64,000 bases of DNA from Chondrocystis sp. NIES-4102 (GCA_002368355.1 AP018281.1:496001-560000); one strand, 5' to 3'; shown: positions 44,361-54,047, counted from the first letter of the stretch. Notes: generated from the sequence alone by a model not told the origin. Made by a program: numbers and translations.

Positions 44361-45959
44361 TTACTTGATTTCTTCCTCATCTTTTGTACCTTCAATTGTG
44401 ATATCTTGAACATTTCTAGCAATCCTTGATAGTTCACTCTTTTCGTTAACAGAAACACGGGATGGCGACCCACTAATAATGCCTTCGTAGTTACGGAAAC
44501 AATCTTTAATGTAGGGAATTTCCTCTGTATCAGAACTAATAACATATTCTCTAATACCTTTATCATGCCATGAACCACGCATTTTAAAAACATTAATTGC
44601 TCGTGACATTTCACCACGAATTTCTACATATTGCAACAAGATAATAGTATCGGTGATGGTTGAAATATGAGATTCTGTGATTGTATTAGAACCCAAAAAT
44701 TGGTCGGTGGTATTAGTAAAAAAACCTGTAATTTCTTCCTGTTTAGCATAACCAGTTACACCGATAACAAACTGACGAAAAGCATTATTAGTTACTCCTC
44801 TGGCTAAGGCGGATAGAGAATCGATCGCAATTCTTGAAGGTTTGAATTGAGCAATTTCTGATTTGATCATTTGTAAATGATCTTCTAATCCTGCTGATTC
44901 TGGATAGCAACACAATAGTTTAAGTAATCCTTTGCTTTCCATTTCTTCAAAATCTACTCCCCAAGATGAGGCGTTGCGAGATAATTGCGCCCGCGATTCT
45001 TCATAGGCGAATAATACAGATCTCTCTCCCTGGCGACATCCTTCTTCTAAGAATTTACTCACAAGTAATGTTTTCCCTGTACCTGTTGCACCTGTGGCTA
45101 AAATAATAGAATCTTTAAAAAAACCCCCACCACACAATTCATCGAGGGTTTTTACTCCTGATGAGCGACGCACATTAGAAGATCGTTGGGTAAGGCGCAT
45201 TGCTCCTAAAGGAAAGATATTAATCCCATCATTGGTAATAGTAAAAGGATATTCCCCCTTCATGTGGGTAGTACCACGCAATTTTAGAATTTCAATAGTT
45301 CGCCGACGACGTTCTCCTTCTAAAACATTGCGAATAATAATTACATTGTCAGATACAAATTCTTCAACTCCAAAACGAGCGATCCCACCATATTCTTCCA
45401 CTCTTTCTGTGGTTAAAATGGAAGTTACTTCTAATTGTTTTAAACGAGCTACTAAACGAAATATCTCCCGTCTTACTACCGATGCTGCGTCATACTGTTG
45501 AAATACGGCTGTTACTGAATCAATAGATACCAGCTTGGCTTTGTATTTACGGATGGCGTATTGAATGCGCTCAATTAAAGCTGATAGATCAAAATTACCT
45601 ACCACTTCCTGTCCTTCAGGATCAGGTGAAGCATCTAGAATAAATAGTTTCCCCTGCTCTATTAATTTCTGTAAATCCCACCCGAAACTATAAGCATTTT
45701 CAATAATATCTTTTGGTGATTCTTCAAAAGTGACAAAAATACCAGGACAATCAAAGTATTCAATTCCTAAATATAGAAACTGAACTGCTAACAAAGTTTT
45801 ACCAGTACCAGAAGTACCACTAACTAGAGTAGTTCTACCTACTGGTAAACCACCATGAGTGATTTCATCAAATCCTTCGATCATGGTGCGGATTTTATTA
45901 ACCCCTTTATTTGAGCGTTCGGCTGGCTGTGACTGATTATTAGGATTTGGTTCGTTCAT
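44361..45959 (-). CDS. kaiC: Circadian clock ATPase/kinase KaiC
   Basis: KaiC is the hexameric core of the cyanobacterial clock; its phosphorylation cycle is driven by KaiA and reversed by KaiB. The 532-residue protein has two RecA-like halves. The CI domain has Walker A GTSGTGKT near residues 48-55 and catalytic TFEES; the CII domain has GATGTGKT near residues 287-294 and AYEES. The phosphorylated Ser-Thr pair is present in ESHISTITDT. The R-finger and hexamer stretches (LEGERRRRTIEILKLRGTTH and INVFKMRGSWHDKG) are intact. The C-terminal tail, which binds KaiA, is slightly longer than in S. elongatus and Lys/Glu-rich. It follows kaiB by about 107 bases. Confidence 0.97.
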   Translation of the reverse strand: MNEPNPNNQSQPAERSNKGVNKIRTMIEGFDEITHGGLPVGRTTLVSGTSGTGKTLLAVQFLYLGIEYFDCPGIFVTFEESPKDIIENAYSFGWDLQKLIEQGKLFILDASPDPEGQEVVGNFDLSALIERIQYAIRKYKAKLVSIDSVTAVFQQYDAASVVRREIFRLVARLKQLEVTSILTTERVEEYGGIARFGVEEFVSDNVIIIRNVLEGERRRRTIEILKLRGTTHMKGEYPFTITNDGINIFPLGAMRLTQRSSNVRRSSGVKTLDELCGGGFFKDSIILATGATGTGKTLLVSKFLEEGCRQGERSVLFAYEESRAQLSRNASSWGVDFEEMESKGLLKLLCCYPESAGLEDHLQMIKSEIAQFKPSRIAIDSLSALARGVTNNAFRQFVIGVTGYAKQEEITGFFTNTTDQFLGSNTITESHISTITDTIILLQYVEIRGEMSRAINVFKMRGSWHDKGIREYVISSDTEEIPYIKDCFRNYEGIISGSPSRVSVNEKSELSRIARNVQDITIEGTKDEEEIK

Positions 45960-46066
45960 CTAAAGCTAGGAAGGACAATTGTTATTGCTGCTTCGAGCAA
46001 TTGCTAGTGAATTTCAATTGTGACAGTATAATATTTTACAGCATACTAGATTTTTAGACTAAGATT

Positions 46067-46378
46067 CTACAATCCTCGATCGCGAATTTCTTCATATAGC
46101 AAATCTAAGCCGATTAAGACTTTTTCATGATCGCTCAAATCACCGATAATTTTGCGAACTGGTGGTGGTAGTACTTTAGATAAGGTTGGTGTTGCCAGAA
46201 TTTTGTCCTCTTCCGCTAGCTGGGGATTTTTCAATACATCGATTACTTTTAGAGCATAAACTCCTTGAAAATCTTGTTCCAAAATATTTTTTAGCGTTCT
46301 TAATGCCCTAACTGAATTTGGCGTATTTCCAGCAACGTATAATTTTAAAACATAAGTTTTTTTAAACTGATCCATCAT
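46067..46378 (-). CDS. kaiB: Circadian clock protein KaiB
   Basis: KaiB is the fold-switching clock protein that binds KaiC CI at night and sequesters KaiA. The 103-residue protein has [20 protein letters not shown] at the start, the central [20 protein letters not shown] and the [20 protein letters not shown] stretch, which refolds into thioredoxin-like form. There are two Met codons in a row at the start (46378 and 46375). It lies 107 bases upstream of kaiC, same strand, and 101 bases downstream of kaiA, so all three may be transcribed together or kaiBC may have its own promoter in that gap. Confidence 0.97.
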   Translation of the reverse strand: MMDQFKKTYVLKLYVAGNTPNSVRALRTLKNILEQDFQGVYALKVIDVLKNPQLAEEDKILATPTLSKVLPPPVRKIIGDLSDHEKVLIGLDLLYEEIRDRGL

Positions 46379-46479
46379 TTTAAATAATTTGCCAACAAAT
46401 TTTGGGCAATATCTCTTAAATTTTGCTTAAAAAATATTAAGTTACCTCAATTACTTCTCAATTTACTATATCGTCTATT

Positions 46480-47421
46480 CTACTTATATAACAATTCTAA
46501 AGAGATATTTGTTCCAGGAATCGAACGGCGATACATTTCACAAAGATGAGCCAGGATATCTATTAGTGGTAAACGATAATCTAGCAAAATGTCCTCACTT
46601 CTACCTTCTATTTTTAATTGCTGAGAAAAGGCATCTATTAATTCCATATGTATTTCTAAAATAAAAGACGTGGAAACATCAGCGAAAAAAGCCAGAGCTA
46701 CGAATTCGTCAATTAAATCATTGATTGCTGAATTATCTCGAAAGTAGTCAATTAAAATTTGACGATAGTTTTTAGACAATTGCTGCCCTAATTCTTTTTG
46801 TTTTTCTGAAGATAAATTACGATAAAATTGATTAGGGTTACGTTTATAATATATTCCTAAATAACCTAATCTTTTTTTTAATTTTTCTGTTAATTTATGT
46901 TGCTGTAGGACTAAAGATGTATGAGGATTTTCTGCTAATGGTTCACTTATAACTTGCCCTGAGTTAATATTTAATTTGGAAGCTAAATTTAAAAACTTAC
47001 TGATAGCAAGCTTGATATAAGCATTTATTTCTGTCAATTGAGTGGGATATAAATGTATTTCCGCTTGATGATATAAAGTTTGATTTGCAGTAAAATTGGT
47101 AGAATCGTCAGCCATCAGCCCTACAGCATCAGATTCGAGAATTAAAGTGGGCAACAGAATTTGAGCTTGACAAAGATTTTGTAAAACGTTCTCTTGATCA
47201 TTATTTTTAATAAAGATAATGCAATCTATCTGTTCTTTATGCTCAATAATAAAATTAACTAAATCTTGGGCTAAACTAAGACATTTTAGTTCATAGCGAT
47301 CGCTTGCTAAAAGATTCAGCACCGATTGTGCTAACTGCTGTTGAGGCGCAAACAAGCAGATATATAGTTTGTTGGAAATAAAATTTTCAGAGGAATGGAA
47401 ATGGTCTTGATAATCTGACAT
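46480..47421 (-). CDS. kaiA: Circadian clock protein KaiA
   Basis: KaiA stimulates KaiC autophosphorylation. The full-length 313-residue form has an N-terminal pseudo-receiver (LYICLFAPQQQLAQSVLNLL, then IDCIIFIKNNDQ near residues 68-79). A linker is followed by the C-terminal four-helix KaiC-binding domain, with LGYLGIYYKRNPNQFYRNLS and EFVALAFFADVSTSFILEIH, ending RSIPGTNISLELLYK. Many filamentous cyanobacteria have only the C-terminal half, so this strain has the S. elongatus/unicellular-like version. It is the first gene of the kaiABC block. Confidence 0.96.
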   Translation of the reverse strand: MSDYQDHFHSSENFISNKLYICLFAPQQQLAQSVLNLLASDRYELKCLSLAQDLVNFIIEHKEQIDCIIFIKNNDQENVLQNLCQAQILLPTLILESDAVGLMADDSTNFTANQTLYHQAEIHLYPTQLTEINAYIKLAISKFLNLASKLNINSGQVISEPLAENPHTSLVLQQHKLTEKLKKRLGYLGIYYKRNPNQFYRNLSSEKQKELGQQLSKNYRQILIDYFRDNSAINDLIDEFVALAFFADVSTSFILEIHMELIDAFSQQLKIEGRSEDILLDYRLPLIDILAHLCEMYRRSIPGTNISLELLYK

Positions 47422-47929
47422 TATTCGTAAGTTGGACGTTATGGCTGCTACTATCTGACAATGCCCAGTCCAAGTTTAAACTTTTATTAAGACAGCAACT
47501 TCGGCAGCATGAGCATAAATATAAGCTATCTTAAGCATTCACTCGTACATATTATGACGCTCAACGCCAGCAGATGTTACATCCTTTGTGCGCGTCACCT
47601 TGGTTTAATGGTGATTTGTTCTCAATTAGCTGATACTCTTTATAAAAAATTAACATTTATTGACGCAGTTTGTGAAATGTAATAACTGATCACCAAAAAC
47701 CTCGTGTTTGTTAGCAATAGAAGGTATTAATATGTATATTAAAGATTTTGTCAACATTGGTAAAATGTAACTAATTATTAAGATATCTGATTATACAGAG
47801 CGATCGCAGTAATGTTAACCTCAGAGGAATCATTCAAAAATTAATAAGTTACTTGGTGTCAATATCTTTAAACCTAGTCTAGCAATAGATGTAAGTTTGC
47901 TTCTGACAACAGGAATTTAAAAAAAATCC
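47422..47929. other. Divergent promoter region between kaiA and the kinase gene
   Basis: This 508-base gap separates kaiA (leftward) and the HisKA protein (rightward), so it should hold the main kai promoter and that of the kinase. A HIP1 octamer lies near 47801. I cannot identify an operator. A 42-codon open frame at 47554-47682 has no recognisable product. Confidence 0.5.
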
Positions 47930-50140
47930 ATGTCTAGCTCCGATCTTTGTCTGAATGATTTTGTTTTCTCAATTCCAATCTGTCAACCAGATGCAGATTT
48001 AGGAAGTATTCTTAGAATTTTTCAACAGACTAATTGTGATTTATTAGCAGTACCTTTAGCTGATAATATTTGGGGAACAATTAGCGCGCCTAACTTACTA
48101 GTGCAGTTAGCTGAAGTTTGGCAACAGCAAGTGATGATGCAGACTCATCCTCAAAATACAACTGCAACTTATAAAGATAGTCGTTTGCCTTGTCGTAACA
48201 ATTGGGATTACTTGATAAAACCAGCAATTGTTTATCAAGGAGATTATAAACTACAAGAGTTTTTGACTTATTTATCTAATAACTGTTTAATAGACTCCAA
48301 ACAAGTATATTTAATTGTGGATGCAGCAGGCAAATTACTTGGTAAACTTAACCTAGAGGCAATATTAAAACATCTAGTTGGTAATTCCCATCAAGCTGCG
48401 ATTAATAACTCTAGATTACCAGTTATTGACCCATCACTATTAAACTGGATTGATTTAATCGCTTTACCATTTAAAATTGAAAGCTTTGGGGGCAGAGATT
48501 ACTATAAGAATAAATATTGGCAAGAACTAATTCTTACTACTCCAGAATTAGATCAACAACCATCACTATCATCAGATATTAGTTTAGTAAACTGGTGGCA
48601 AAAACAACAGCAAATGTCAGTACCTGCCCATACTACTAATTATTGTCCTAATAATAACTATTTAACCATCTCTCAATTACCAACGGTATCAGCCAAGAAT
48701 AATTTAATCTTTGATTCCCAAGAATATCTGTTTGATTGTCAAATTTCGACTCATTGGCAAGAAGATCAAGAAATAAAAGATAGTAGTAATGTTTTAGATA
48801 TTCAAATTAAGAAAATAGGAAATTGGTATCAGATTAAAATTCCTATTACTTTAGCCAAAAGCTTACAGAAAGTTGAATCTGAAGCGAAATATTGGTTAGT
48901 TTTTGCCGTCAAAGCATTAACAAATAATTCAGAGCAATTGCCATCATCATTTTCAAACTCAGCAGATACAGAAACAATTATCAATAAACTACTAGCTACT
49001 GTTAGTCACGAACTAAAATCACCTTTAACTGGTATCGTCGGCTTATCTAATTTATTACAAGCCCAAAAATTAGGAGCATTAAATAAGCGTCAGGCTCGTT
49101 ATGTGCGTTTAATATATAATAGCGGGCAAAAAATGATGAATCTTGTCAATGATTTACTAGAAATTACCAATTTAACTACGGAAAAATTAGAACTAAAGCC
49201 AGAAACAATTAATTTAGAATCAAGCTTGATCCGAATTTATCAAGAAGTATTAATAAAATTAAAATCAAGCTGCACAACAGAGATAGATGTTACCCATTTA
49301 GAAACATTATTAACCTTAAAAATAGACAGAGGATTAGAAATTGCGATCGCCGATCCACTTTATCTATCTAGCATCCTATCCCACCTAATTTTAGAATTAA
49401 TTCAACGAACTAATCCCCTTAATCCTCCAACAATAGCAATACAAAGATATTCCTCAGAATCCGTTGCAATTATACTTAATTGTTCCTCCTCATCACCAAC
49501 AACAGATTTAAATTTAATACAATCAACTTCCGATCTAAACCTGATTATTGCCAAATATCTAGCTGAGAAATTAGAGGGAGAAATTATCAGTAGTGATGTA
49601 GCAGATGGATGTCAATTAACTTTAATCTTACCGAGATCCAGTTTTCAGTTAACCACCTCAGTTGTTAATTCCACCTCAACTACTAATAAAATTAAGCGTG
49701 ATTTTACTGTGCTTTGTATTTATCCTGAGCTAAGAGCAGTAAATTCAACGACTAATGATTGTCCAAGTTTAGATTTTAACCTCAAAAACTGGATTGAACA
49801 CGATTGGTCAAATAATAATCAACAACAACCTGATTATTGCTATCGAGTCATTGAGGCTGACGGTTTAGAGCAAGCAGATATGCTAGCAAGAATTTGGAGT
49901 TTAGATGCCATAGTTATAGATAGTTCTCATATTTGTGATCCTAGTAAATACTTACTATCGCTAAAACGATCAAAATATTTATCAAATCTACCCCTAATTA
50001 CCCTAGATACTCGCACTACCGAAGCAGCAAATCAAATAGTGGGGTTAAATGTCTATCCTTGTCTTTTACCTGCGGGGTGTCGTAGTGTTAAAGATTTAAT
50101 GCAGGTAATTGAGATTGCTACTGGTGGTGGACTAGGATAA
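47930..50140 (+). CDS. HisKA-type sensor kinase with N-terminal CBS-like and C-terminal receiver-like domains
   Basis: The 736-residue soluble protein opens with two CBS-like halves (LNDFVFSIPICQPDADLGSI at residues 7-26 and KLLGKLNLEAILKHL near 135-149). A Gln/Ser-rich middle follows. The H-box reads LLATVSHELKSPLTGIVGLS near residues 350-369 and is followed by a second helix (KMMNLVNDLLEITNL). The ATPase domain is degenerate: no clear N-box or GTGLGL. The C-terminal 130 residues look like a receiver fold (VLCIYPELRAVN, then LDAIVIDSSHI, then LPLITLDTRTTEAA) without the acidic pair of true receivers. The HK plus pseudo-receiver order is reminiscent of CikA, and the gene is divergent from kaiA, so a clock link is possible but only inferred. 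Confidence 0.75.
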   Translation: MSSSDLCLNDFVFSIPICQPDADLGSILRIFQQTNCDLLAVPLADNIWGTISAPNLLVQLAEVWQQQVMMQTHPQNTTATYKDSRLPCRNNWDYLIKPAIVYQGDYKLQEFLTYLSNNCLIDSKQVYLIVDAAGKLLGKLNLEAILKHLVGNSHQAAINNSRLPVIDPSLLNWIDLIALPFKIESFGGRDYYKNKYWQELILTTPELDQQPSLSSDISLVNWWQKQQQMSVPAHTTNYCPNNNYLTISQLPTVSAKNNLIFDSQEYLFDCQISTHWQEDQEIKDSSNVLDIQIKKIGNWYQIKIPITLAKSLQKVESEAKYWLVFAVKALTNNSEQLPSSFSNSADTETIINKLLATVSHELKSPLTGIVGLSNLLQAQKLGALNKRQARYVRLIYNSGQKMMNLVNDLLEITNLTTEKLELKPETINLESSLIRIYQEVLIKLKSSCTTEIDVTHLETLLTLKIDRGLEIAIADPLYLSSILSHLILELIQRTNPLNPPTIAIQRYSSESVAIILNCSSSSPTTDLNLIQSTSDLNLIIAKYLAEKLEGEIISSDVADGCQLTLILPRSSFQLTTSVVNSTSTTNKIKRDFTVLCIYPELRAVNSTTNDCPSLDFNLKNWIEHDWSNNNQQQPDYCYRVIEADGLEQADMLARIWSLDAIVIDSSHICDPSKYLLSLKRSKYLSNLPLITLDTRTTEAANQIVGLNVYPCLLPAGCRSVKDLMQVIEIATGGGLG

Positions 50141-50148
50141 ATTAACAA

Positions 50149-51021
50149 TTAAAACACCGTATGTAAGGTAAAAACCGTAATTTCTGGGCGACTACCAAAA
50201 CGCAATGGTAATGCTGTCATACCCAAACCGCGATTAGTATAGACAATGGTATCTTCCACTTGGTTTTGTCCAACAAAATATTTTTTCCCACCATAGGGTA
50301 GTATCAGGGGATGTTGAAAAGGAAGTCTAATCTGTCCTCCATGAGAATGACCAGATAATTGTAGGGCAAACTTATGAGTTTTAGCACTTTCGCCGATAAA
50401 ATCTGGTTCGTGGACAAGTAAGATAGCAGGAATATTATTAGGTAATTGAGCAAGCACTTTTGTAAGATCCCCTTGACCCCAGTAGGGATCATCAATTCCT
50501 GCAAACACCAATTTTTCTTGACCTCTTTCAATTGTATAGATTTGATTATCTAAATTAATTATGTGGGTATCTGCTAAGGCTTGTTTTAGTTTAGGCGTTG
50601 CTTGCCGATAGTGATCATGATTTCCTAAGACAGCTAAGGTGGGTGATTGGGAATTTAATTGACTTAACTTTTTTTCCAACCTTGGAAGATTGATAGTTTC
50701 ACCTTTAGTAATAAAATCACCTGTAATAGCGATCGCATCTGCCTGTTGCTGATTAACTAATTTAATAATTCTATTTAAACGTTTTTCTGGCATAAAGCGA
50801 CTAATATGTAGATCGCTAATTTGCACAATTTTAAACTGATTAAATGCTGGGGTTAAGTTAGCAATTGGCAGATCAATTGAGACAACTTCTAACCAATTTG
50901 GTTCTATTTTTGACCCGTAAATATAACAGCAAGTAAATAGAGCGATGGCAATTACCGTATATTTCCTTACCCATTTTTTAATTATTTTGACAAAATGGGA
51001 TTGATACTTAACAAGAAGCAT
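50149..51021 (-). CDS. Metallophosphoesterase (calcineurin-like, YkuE type)
   Basis: The 290-residue protein has one N-terminal membrane segment (YTVIAIALFTCCYIYGS) that anchors it facing outward or is a signal. The five metal-binding motifs of the calcineurin-like fold follow: IVQISDLHIS near residues 67-76, AITGDFI, VLGNHDHY, LLVHEPD, and LSGHSHGGQIRLP. These bind two metal ions. YkuE-like enzymes cleave pyrophosphate bonds, for example in UDP-sugars or lipid-linked compounds; the substrate here is not known. The stop codon is 8 bases from the convergent kinase gene. Confidence 0.9.
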   Translation of the reverse strand: MLLVKYQSHFVKIIKKWVRKYTVIAIALFTCCYIYGSKIEPNWLEVVSIDLPIANLTPAFNQFKIVQISDLHISRFMPEKRLNRIIKLVNQQQADAIAITGDFITKGETINLPRLEKKLSQLNSQSPTLAVLGNHDHYRQATPKLKQALADTHIINLDNQIYTIERGQEKLVFAGIDDPYWGQGDLTKVLAQLPNNIPAILLVHEPDFIGESAKTHKFALQLSGHSHGGQIRLPFQHPLILPYGGKKYFVGQNQVEDTIVYTNRGLGMTALPLRFGSRPEITVFTLHTVF

Positions 51022-51106
51022 AAAAAGAATTTTTAGATCAATGGGACTTTTCCATACTAAGCTTTTTAAATAAGTTTTGAAGCTTATTGAGAGATGATCT
51101 AAAAAG

Positions 51107-51919
51107 ATGAATTATTTAAAACAACACGTGATCATTACAGGCGGCTCAAGTGGCATAGGTAAAGCGGTCGCCAAACTACTAGTACTCCAGGGAGCAAATA
51201 TATCTTTAATCGCTCGATCTCGCCAAAAATTAATCACCACGCAACAAGAATTACTAAAAATAAAGATAAATCCCCAACAGCAAATAGCAATTTTTTTAGC
51301 AGATGTTGCCCAGTCAGAATCAATAGAGTTAGCCATCAAGAGTGCGATCGCCATATTCGGCACACCCGAATTACTGATTACTTCTGCTGGTATAGCTCAT
51401 CCTGGTTATTTTAGCGAAATTCCCATTGAGATATTTGAGCAGACTATGGCAATCAATTATTTTGGCTCTCTTTATAGTATTAAAGCTGTATTACCTGCAA
51501 TGGCAAAACGTCGTCGAGGCAGGATCGTCTTAATTTCTTCAGGTGCTGGATTAATTGGCATTTATGGGTATACTGCCTACTGTCCGAGTAAATTTGCCCT
51601 GCGAGGGCTGGCAGAATCCTTGAGAGGAGAATTAAAACCACAAGGAATTGGCATTACTATTGTCTATCCTCCCGATACCGACACACCACAATTAGCAGCA
51701 GAAAACAAAATAAAACCCCCCGAAACCAAAGAAATTACAGCAACCGCCAACACTTGGACAGCAGAAGCAGTAGCCCAGCAAATTATACGAGGAGTTGAAC
51801 AAGGTCACTTTACTGTTACACCAGGAGTGGAGCTTACTATCTTAAATAGGTTTTATAGCCTACTCGCTCCCTGGCTCAATTGGTATTTTGATCAAATAGT
51901 TAAGAAAATTAATAGTTAA
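51107..51919 (+). CDS. Short-chain dehydrogenase/reductase, 3-ketodihydrosphingosine-reductase-like
   Basis: The 270-residue classical SDR has the cofactor loop ITGGSSGIGKAVAKLL near residues 10-25, ITSAGIAHPG, the catalytic Ser in VLISSGAGLIG, and YTAYCPSKFALRGLAESLRG, with the Tyr-Lys pair. The following YPPDTDTPQLAAENKIKP is the pattern I associate with 3-ketodihydrosphingosine reductases (KDSR/Tsc10), and the C-terminal hydrophobic FYSLLAPWLNWYFDQIV fits their membrane attachment. Whether cyanobacteria make sphingolipids is not settled, so the substrate may be another 3-keto lipid. The gene is divergent from the phosphoesterase gene. Confidence 0.85.
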   Translation: MNYLKQHVIITGGSSGIGKAVAKLLVLQGANISLIARSRQKLITTQQELLKIKINPQQQIAIFLADVAQSESIELAIKSAIAIFGTPELLITSAGIAHPGYFSEIPIEIFEQTMAINYFGSLYSIKAVLPAMAKRRRGRIVLISSGAGLIGIYGYTAYCPSKFALRGLAESLRGELKPQGIGITIVYPPDTDTPQLAAENKIKPPETKEITATANTWTAEAVAQQIIRGVEQGHFTVTPGVELTILNRFYSLLAPWLNWYFDQIVKKINS

Positions 51920-51964
51920 GAGATAAAATATTGAGTGTTAATGAGTAAAAGTAAGGGTTTAATT

Positions 51965-52606
51965 CTATAGGGGAAAGTTAGCTTGCAAATCTTGTCTAGT
52001 GATCGGTTGACTAATAATTAACCCTTCTTGTCCTAAAGTTGTCAGTGGTTTACCTTCAACACTCAGCCAAACTTGTTTTGCCACCTTTGCATTAGCTTCA
52101 TTACCACTAGTGGCAGTATAAATCACTTGAGCTAATCTGCTGCTCATAGAAGCACTACCACCACCAGAGACAAATTCTTGAGATAGATTGAGATGAATTC
52201 CTTTTTGATCAACATTTAAACCTAGTAGCTTAGTGCCTTCAGGAATAGCGGTAGTATATTTCGAGCCTTGGGGGGGACTATTTAAAAGAGTTTCCAAAGC
52301 TGTTTGTAAAACCCGTTCAGACTTTACCGACTTTTGAAAAGTCATAGTGTCAGAAACCAATTCAATACTGTTATCTGTTGGGTTAAGCCAACAAATTTCC
52401 ACAACTTTTTCTTGGGTAATAGGTTCGGGAGCAGTGGGAACTTCTTCTTGTTTAATTATAGGGGATGGAACAGGCTGAGAATTTTGAGCTTGTCGTTCTA
52501 GGGAAGACTTTGCCCACCAAGCAGCCCCTCCCCCAGCAGCGATAACGATCCCAGTAATGGCTGCGATTAAAGGCAGTGAAAAACGGTTTTTATTGCGATC
52601 CTGCAT
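51965..52606 (-). CDS. GerMN-domain lipoprotein-like exported protein
   Basis: From the ATG at 52606, preceded by AGGAG with 8-base spacing, the protein has 213 residues. Residues 10-30 form a membrane segment (LPLIAAITGIVIAAGGGAAWW) followed by a Pro/Gln-rich linker. The rest is a GerMN domain: VEICWLNPTDNSIELV, SERVLQTALETLLNSPPQGS, GTKLLGLNVDQKGIHLNLSQEF and RLAQVIYTATS. This domain is found in sporulation protein GerM and in LpqB-type envelope proteins; in cyanobacteria its role is not known. An upstream in-frame ATG at 52648 lacks a ribosome site. It lies 46 bases downstream of the DUF2993 gene. Confidence 0.82.
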   Translation of the reverse strand: MQDRNKNRFSLPLIAAITGIVIAAGGGAAWWAKSSLERQAQNSQPVPSPIIKQEEVPTAPEPITQEKVVEICWLNPTDNSIELVSDTMTFQKSVKSERVLQTALETLLNSPPQGSKYTTAIPEGTKLLGLNVDQKGIHLNLSQEFVSGGGSASMSSRLAQVIYTATSGNEANAKVAKQVWLSVEGKPLTTLGQEGLIISQPITRQDLQANFPL

Positions 52607-52652
52607 GAATGATGCTCCTGCTTGAGAGAAATAAACATTAAAGATCAAAAAA

Positions 52653-53543
52653 TCAAAGTTTAGCGAATTGAGTTACTTTTATCTCTTTAGAAGATAATTG
52701 TGGTGCTTTTGTTGCCACTTGAGCAAAACCAACCAACTTTAATTGCTCTTGATTAATTTCTAATTGTAAGATACGGGCTAAAATTCCGTTGGTTTCCAGA
52801 GAAGTTAAATCAAGGCGATCGCTAATACCTTGGGCAAAGCCGTTAAGTATTCGAGATGACATAGGACGATTATTGACACTTCCCTGTGGTTCGGTTATCT
52901 CAATTGATTTACCGTTTAAAACCTGAATTTTAAAGCCTAAAACCAGGGTTAATTCTTCCGTGGGACTATTTTTTGCAGTCTTAAGGGAATTATCTTGTTG
53001 ATGATCAGTTGGTTGTCTAGCTAACTTTAATTTTACTCCTAAGCGATTTTCCGACTTTAATTGTACTTCCAACTTCAGCAGTTGGTAAGCAATATTACTA
53101 GAACCAGCTTTGCTAACTATTAAACGGTTCAAAGCTTGCTGGAGTTGGGCTAAAATTTCTGGGGATTGTAAAGCTTGATTTAGATCAGTTTGAGTTAAAA
53201 CTAACTTTCCTGTCCCTTGCAAAGGTTGCTTTAAAGAATTTCGCAACCCCTCAAGACTACTGAGATTCAATTTAGCAATATCAAATTCAATAGCATCGGT
53301 TTCTAACTCTAAAACCGCTATTTTAAAAGCAGGCTCTATTGTCAGACCTCTGGTAGCTATTCTGACTTTTTGTAATTTTCCCTGAGCAATTTGGTAGCTA
53401 GGAACATTATCTACACGAATCGCTTGCTGCTCTAAACTAATTACTTGGGAGCGAATTTGCGACTTAGCTATAGAATCAAGGACTATACCACCCCCAGATA
53501 CTAGAGATAATAATCCTGACAGTACAATCGTCAGAATTTCCAT
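52653..53543 (-). CDS. DUF2993 (LmeA-like) protein
   Basis: The 296-residue protein starts with a membrane segment (ILTIVLSGLLSLVSGGGIVL). It continues with the tubular lipid-binding-like DUF2993 domain: LEQQAIRVDNVPSYQIAQGK, VRIATRGLTIEPAF and VLELETDAIEFDIAKL. LVLTQTDLNQALQSPEIL and a second half to VGFAQV follow. DUF2993/LmeA proteins occur in actinobacteria (mannoside lipid maturation) and widely in cyanobacteria, where their task is unknown; an envelope lipid role is an inference. It sits 6 bases after accB and probably forms a run efp-accB-DUF2993-GerMN. Confidence 0.8.
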   Translation of the reverse strand: MEILTIVLSGLLSLVSGGGIVLDSIAKSQIRSQVISLEQQAIRVDNVPSYQIAQGKLQKVRIATRGLTIEPAFKIAVLELETDAIEFDIAKLNLSSLEGLRNSLKQPLQGTGKLVLTQTDLNQALQSPEILAQLQQALNRLIVSKAGSSNIAYQLLKLEVQLKSENRLGVKLKLARQPTDHQQDNSLKTAKNSPTEELTLVLGFKIQVLNGKSIEITEPQGSVNNRPMSSRILNGFAQGISDRLDLTSLETNGILARILQLEINQEQLKLVGFAQVATKAPQLSSKEIKVTQFAKL

Positions 53544-53549
53544 AATATT

Positions 53550-54047
53550 TTAGCCTGGGTTTACTCTCATCAAAACTTGTCCAAACTCCACAGGTTCACC
53601 ATTTTGAACGGCAACTTCCATCACCACCCCAGATACCTCCGCTTCAATTTCATTCATCAACTTCATCGCTTCTATGATGCAAACAGTATCCCCCTTATTA
53701 ATGCGCTCGCCTACTGAGGCAAAGGCTTCTTCATCAGGAGCAGGAGCAGCATAAAATGTTCCGACCATCGGCGAGGTGATATCTACCCACTTTTTATCGT
53801 CCACCGTTGGTGTTGGTGGTTTTTCCGTACTGATATCAGCAACAGTTACCGTGGGAGTTGGTGCAGATGGAAGGGGAGTGGTTTGAGGTATTGAAGAAAT
53901 TGGAACTTGAGGGGCTGCTATAGCCGTCGCTCCTATTTCTTTACGTACAGTTAATTCAAAGTCATCGCTTTTGAGAACTAACTCCGTGATATCGGTTTGA
54001 GAGATCGCCCCTAATAAGTCCCGAAGTTCTTGAAAATTTATAGACAC
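53550..54047 (-). CDS. accB: Acetyl-CoA carboxylase biotin carboxyl carrier protein AccB
   Basis: AccB carries biotin between the carboxylase and transferase parts of acetyl-CoA carboxylase, the first step of fatty acid synthesis. The 165-residue protein has an N-terminal helical segment (INFQELRDLLGAISQTDITE), a Pro/Thr-rich flexible linker and a C-terminal biotinyl domain. The biotinylated Lys lies in IIEAMKLMNEIEAE near residues 123-136. It lies 40 bases downstream of efp on the same strand, a gene order common in cyanobacteria. Confidence 0.96.
   Translation of the reverse strand: MSINFQELRDLLGAISQTDITELVLKSDDFELTVRKEIGATAIAAPQVPISSIPQTTPLPSAPTPTVTVADISTEKPPTPTVDDKKWVDITSPMVGTFYAAPAPDEEAFASVGERINKGDTVCIIEAMKLMNEIEAEVSGVVMEVAVQNGEPVEFGQVLMRVNPG

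Noticed and set aside
47554-47682. 42-codon open frame in the kaiA/kinase gap
   Set aside because: It has no ribosome-binding site and no recognisable family or membrane pattern.
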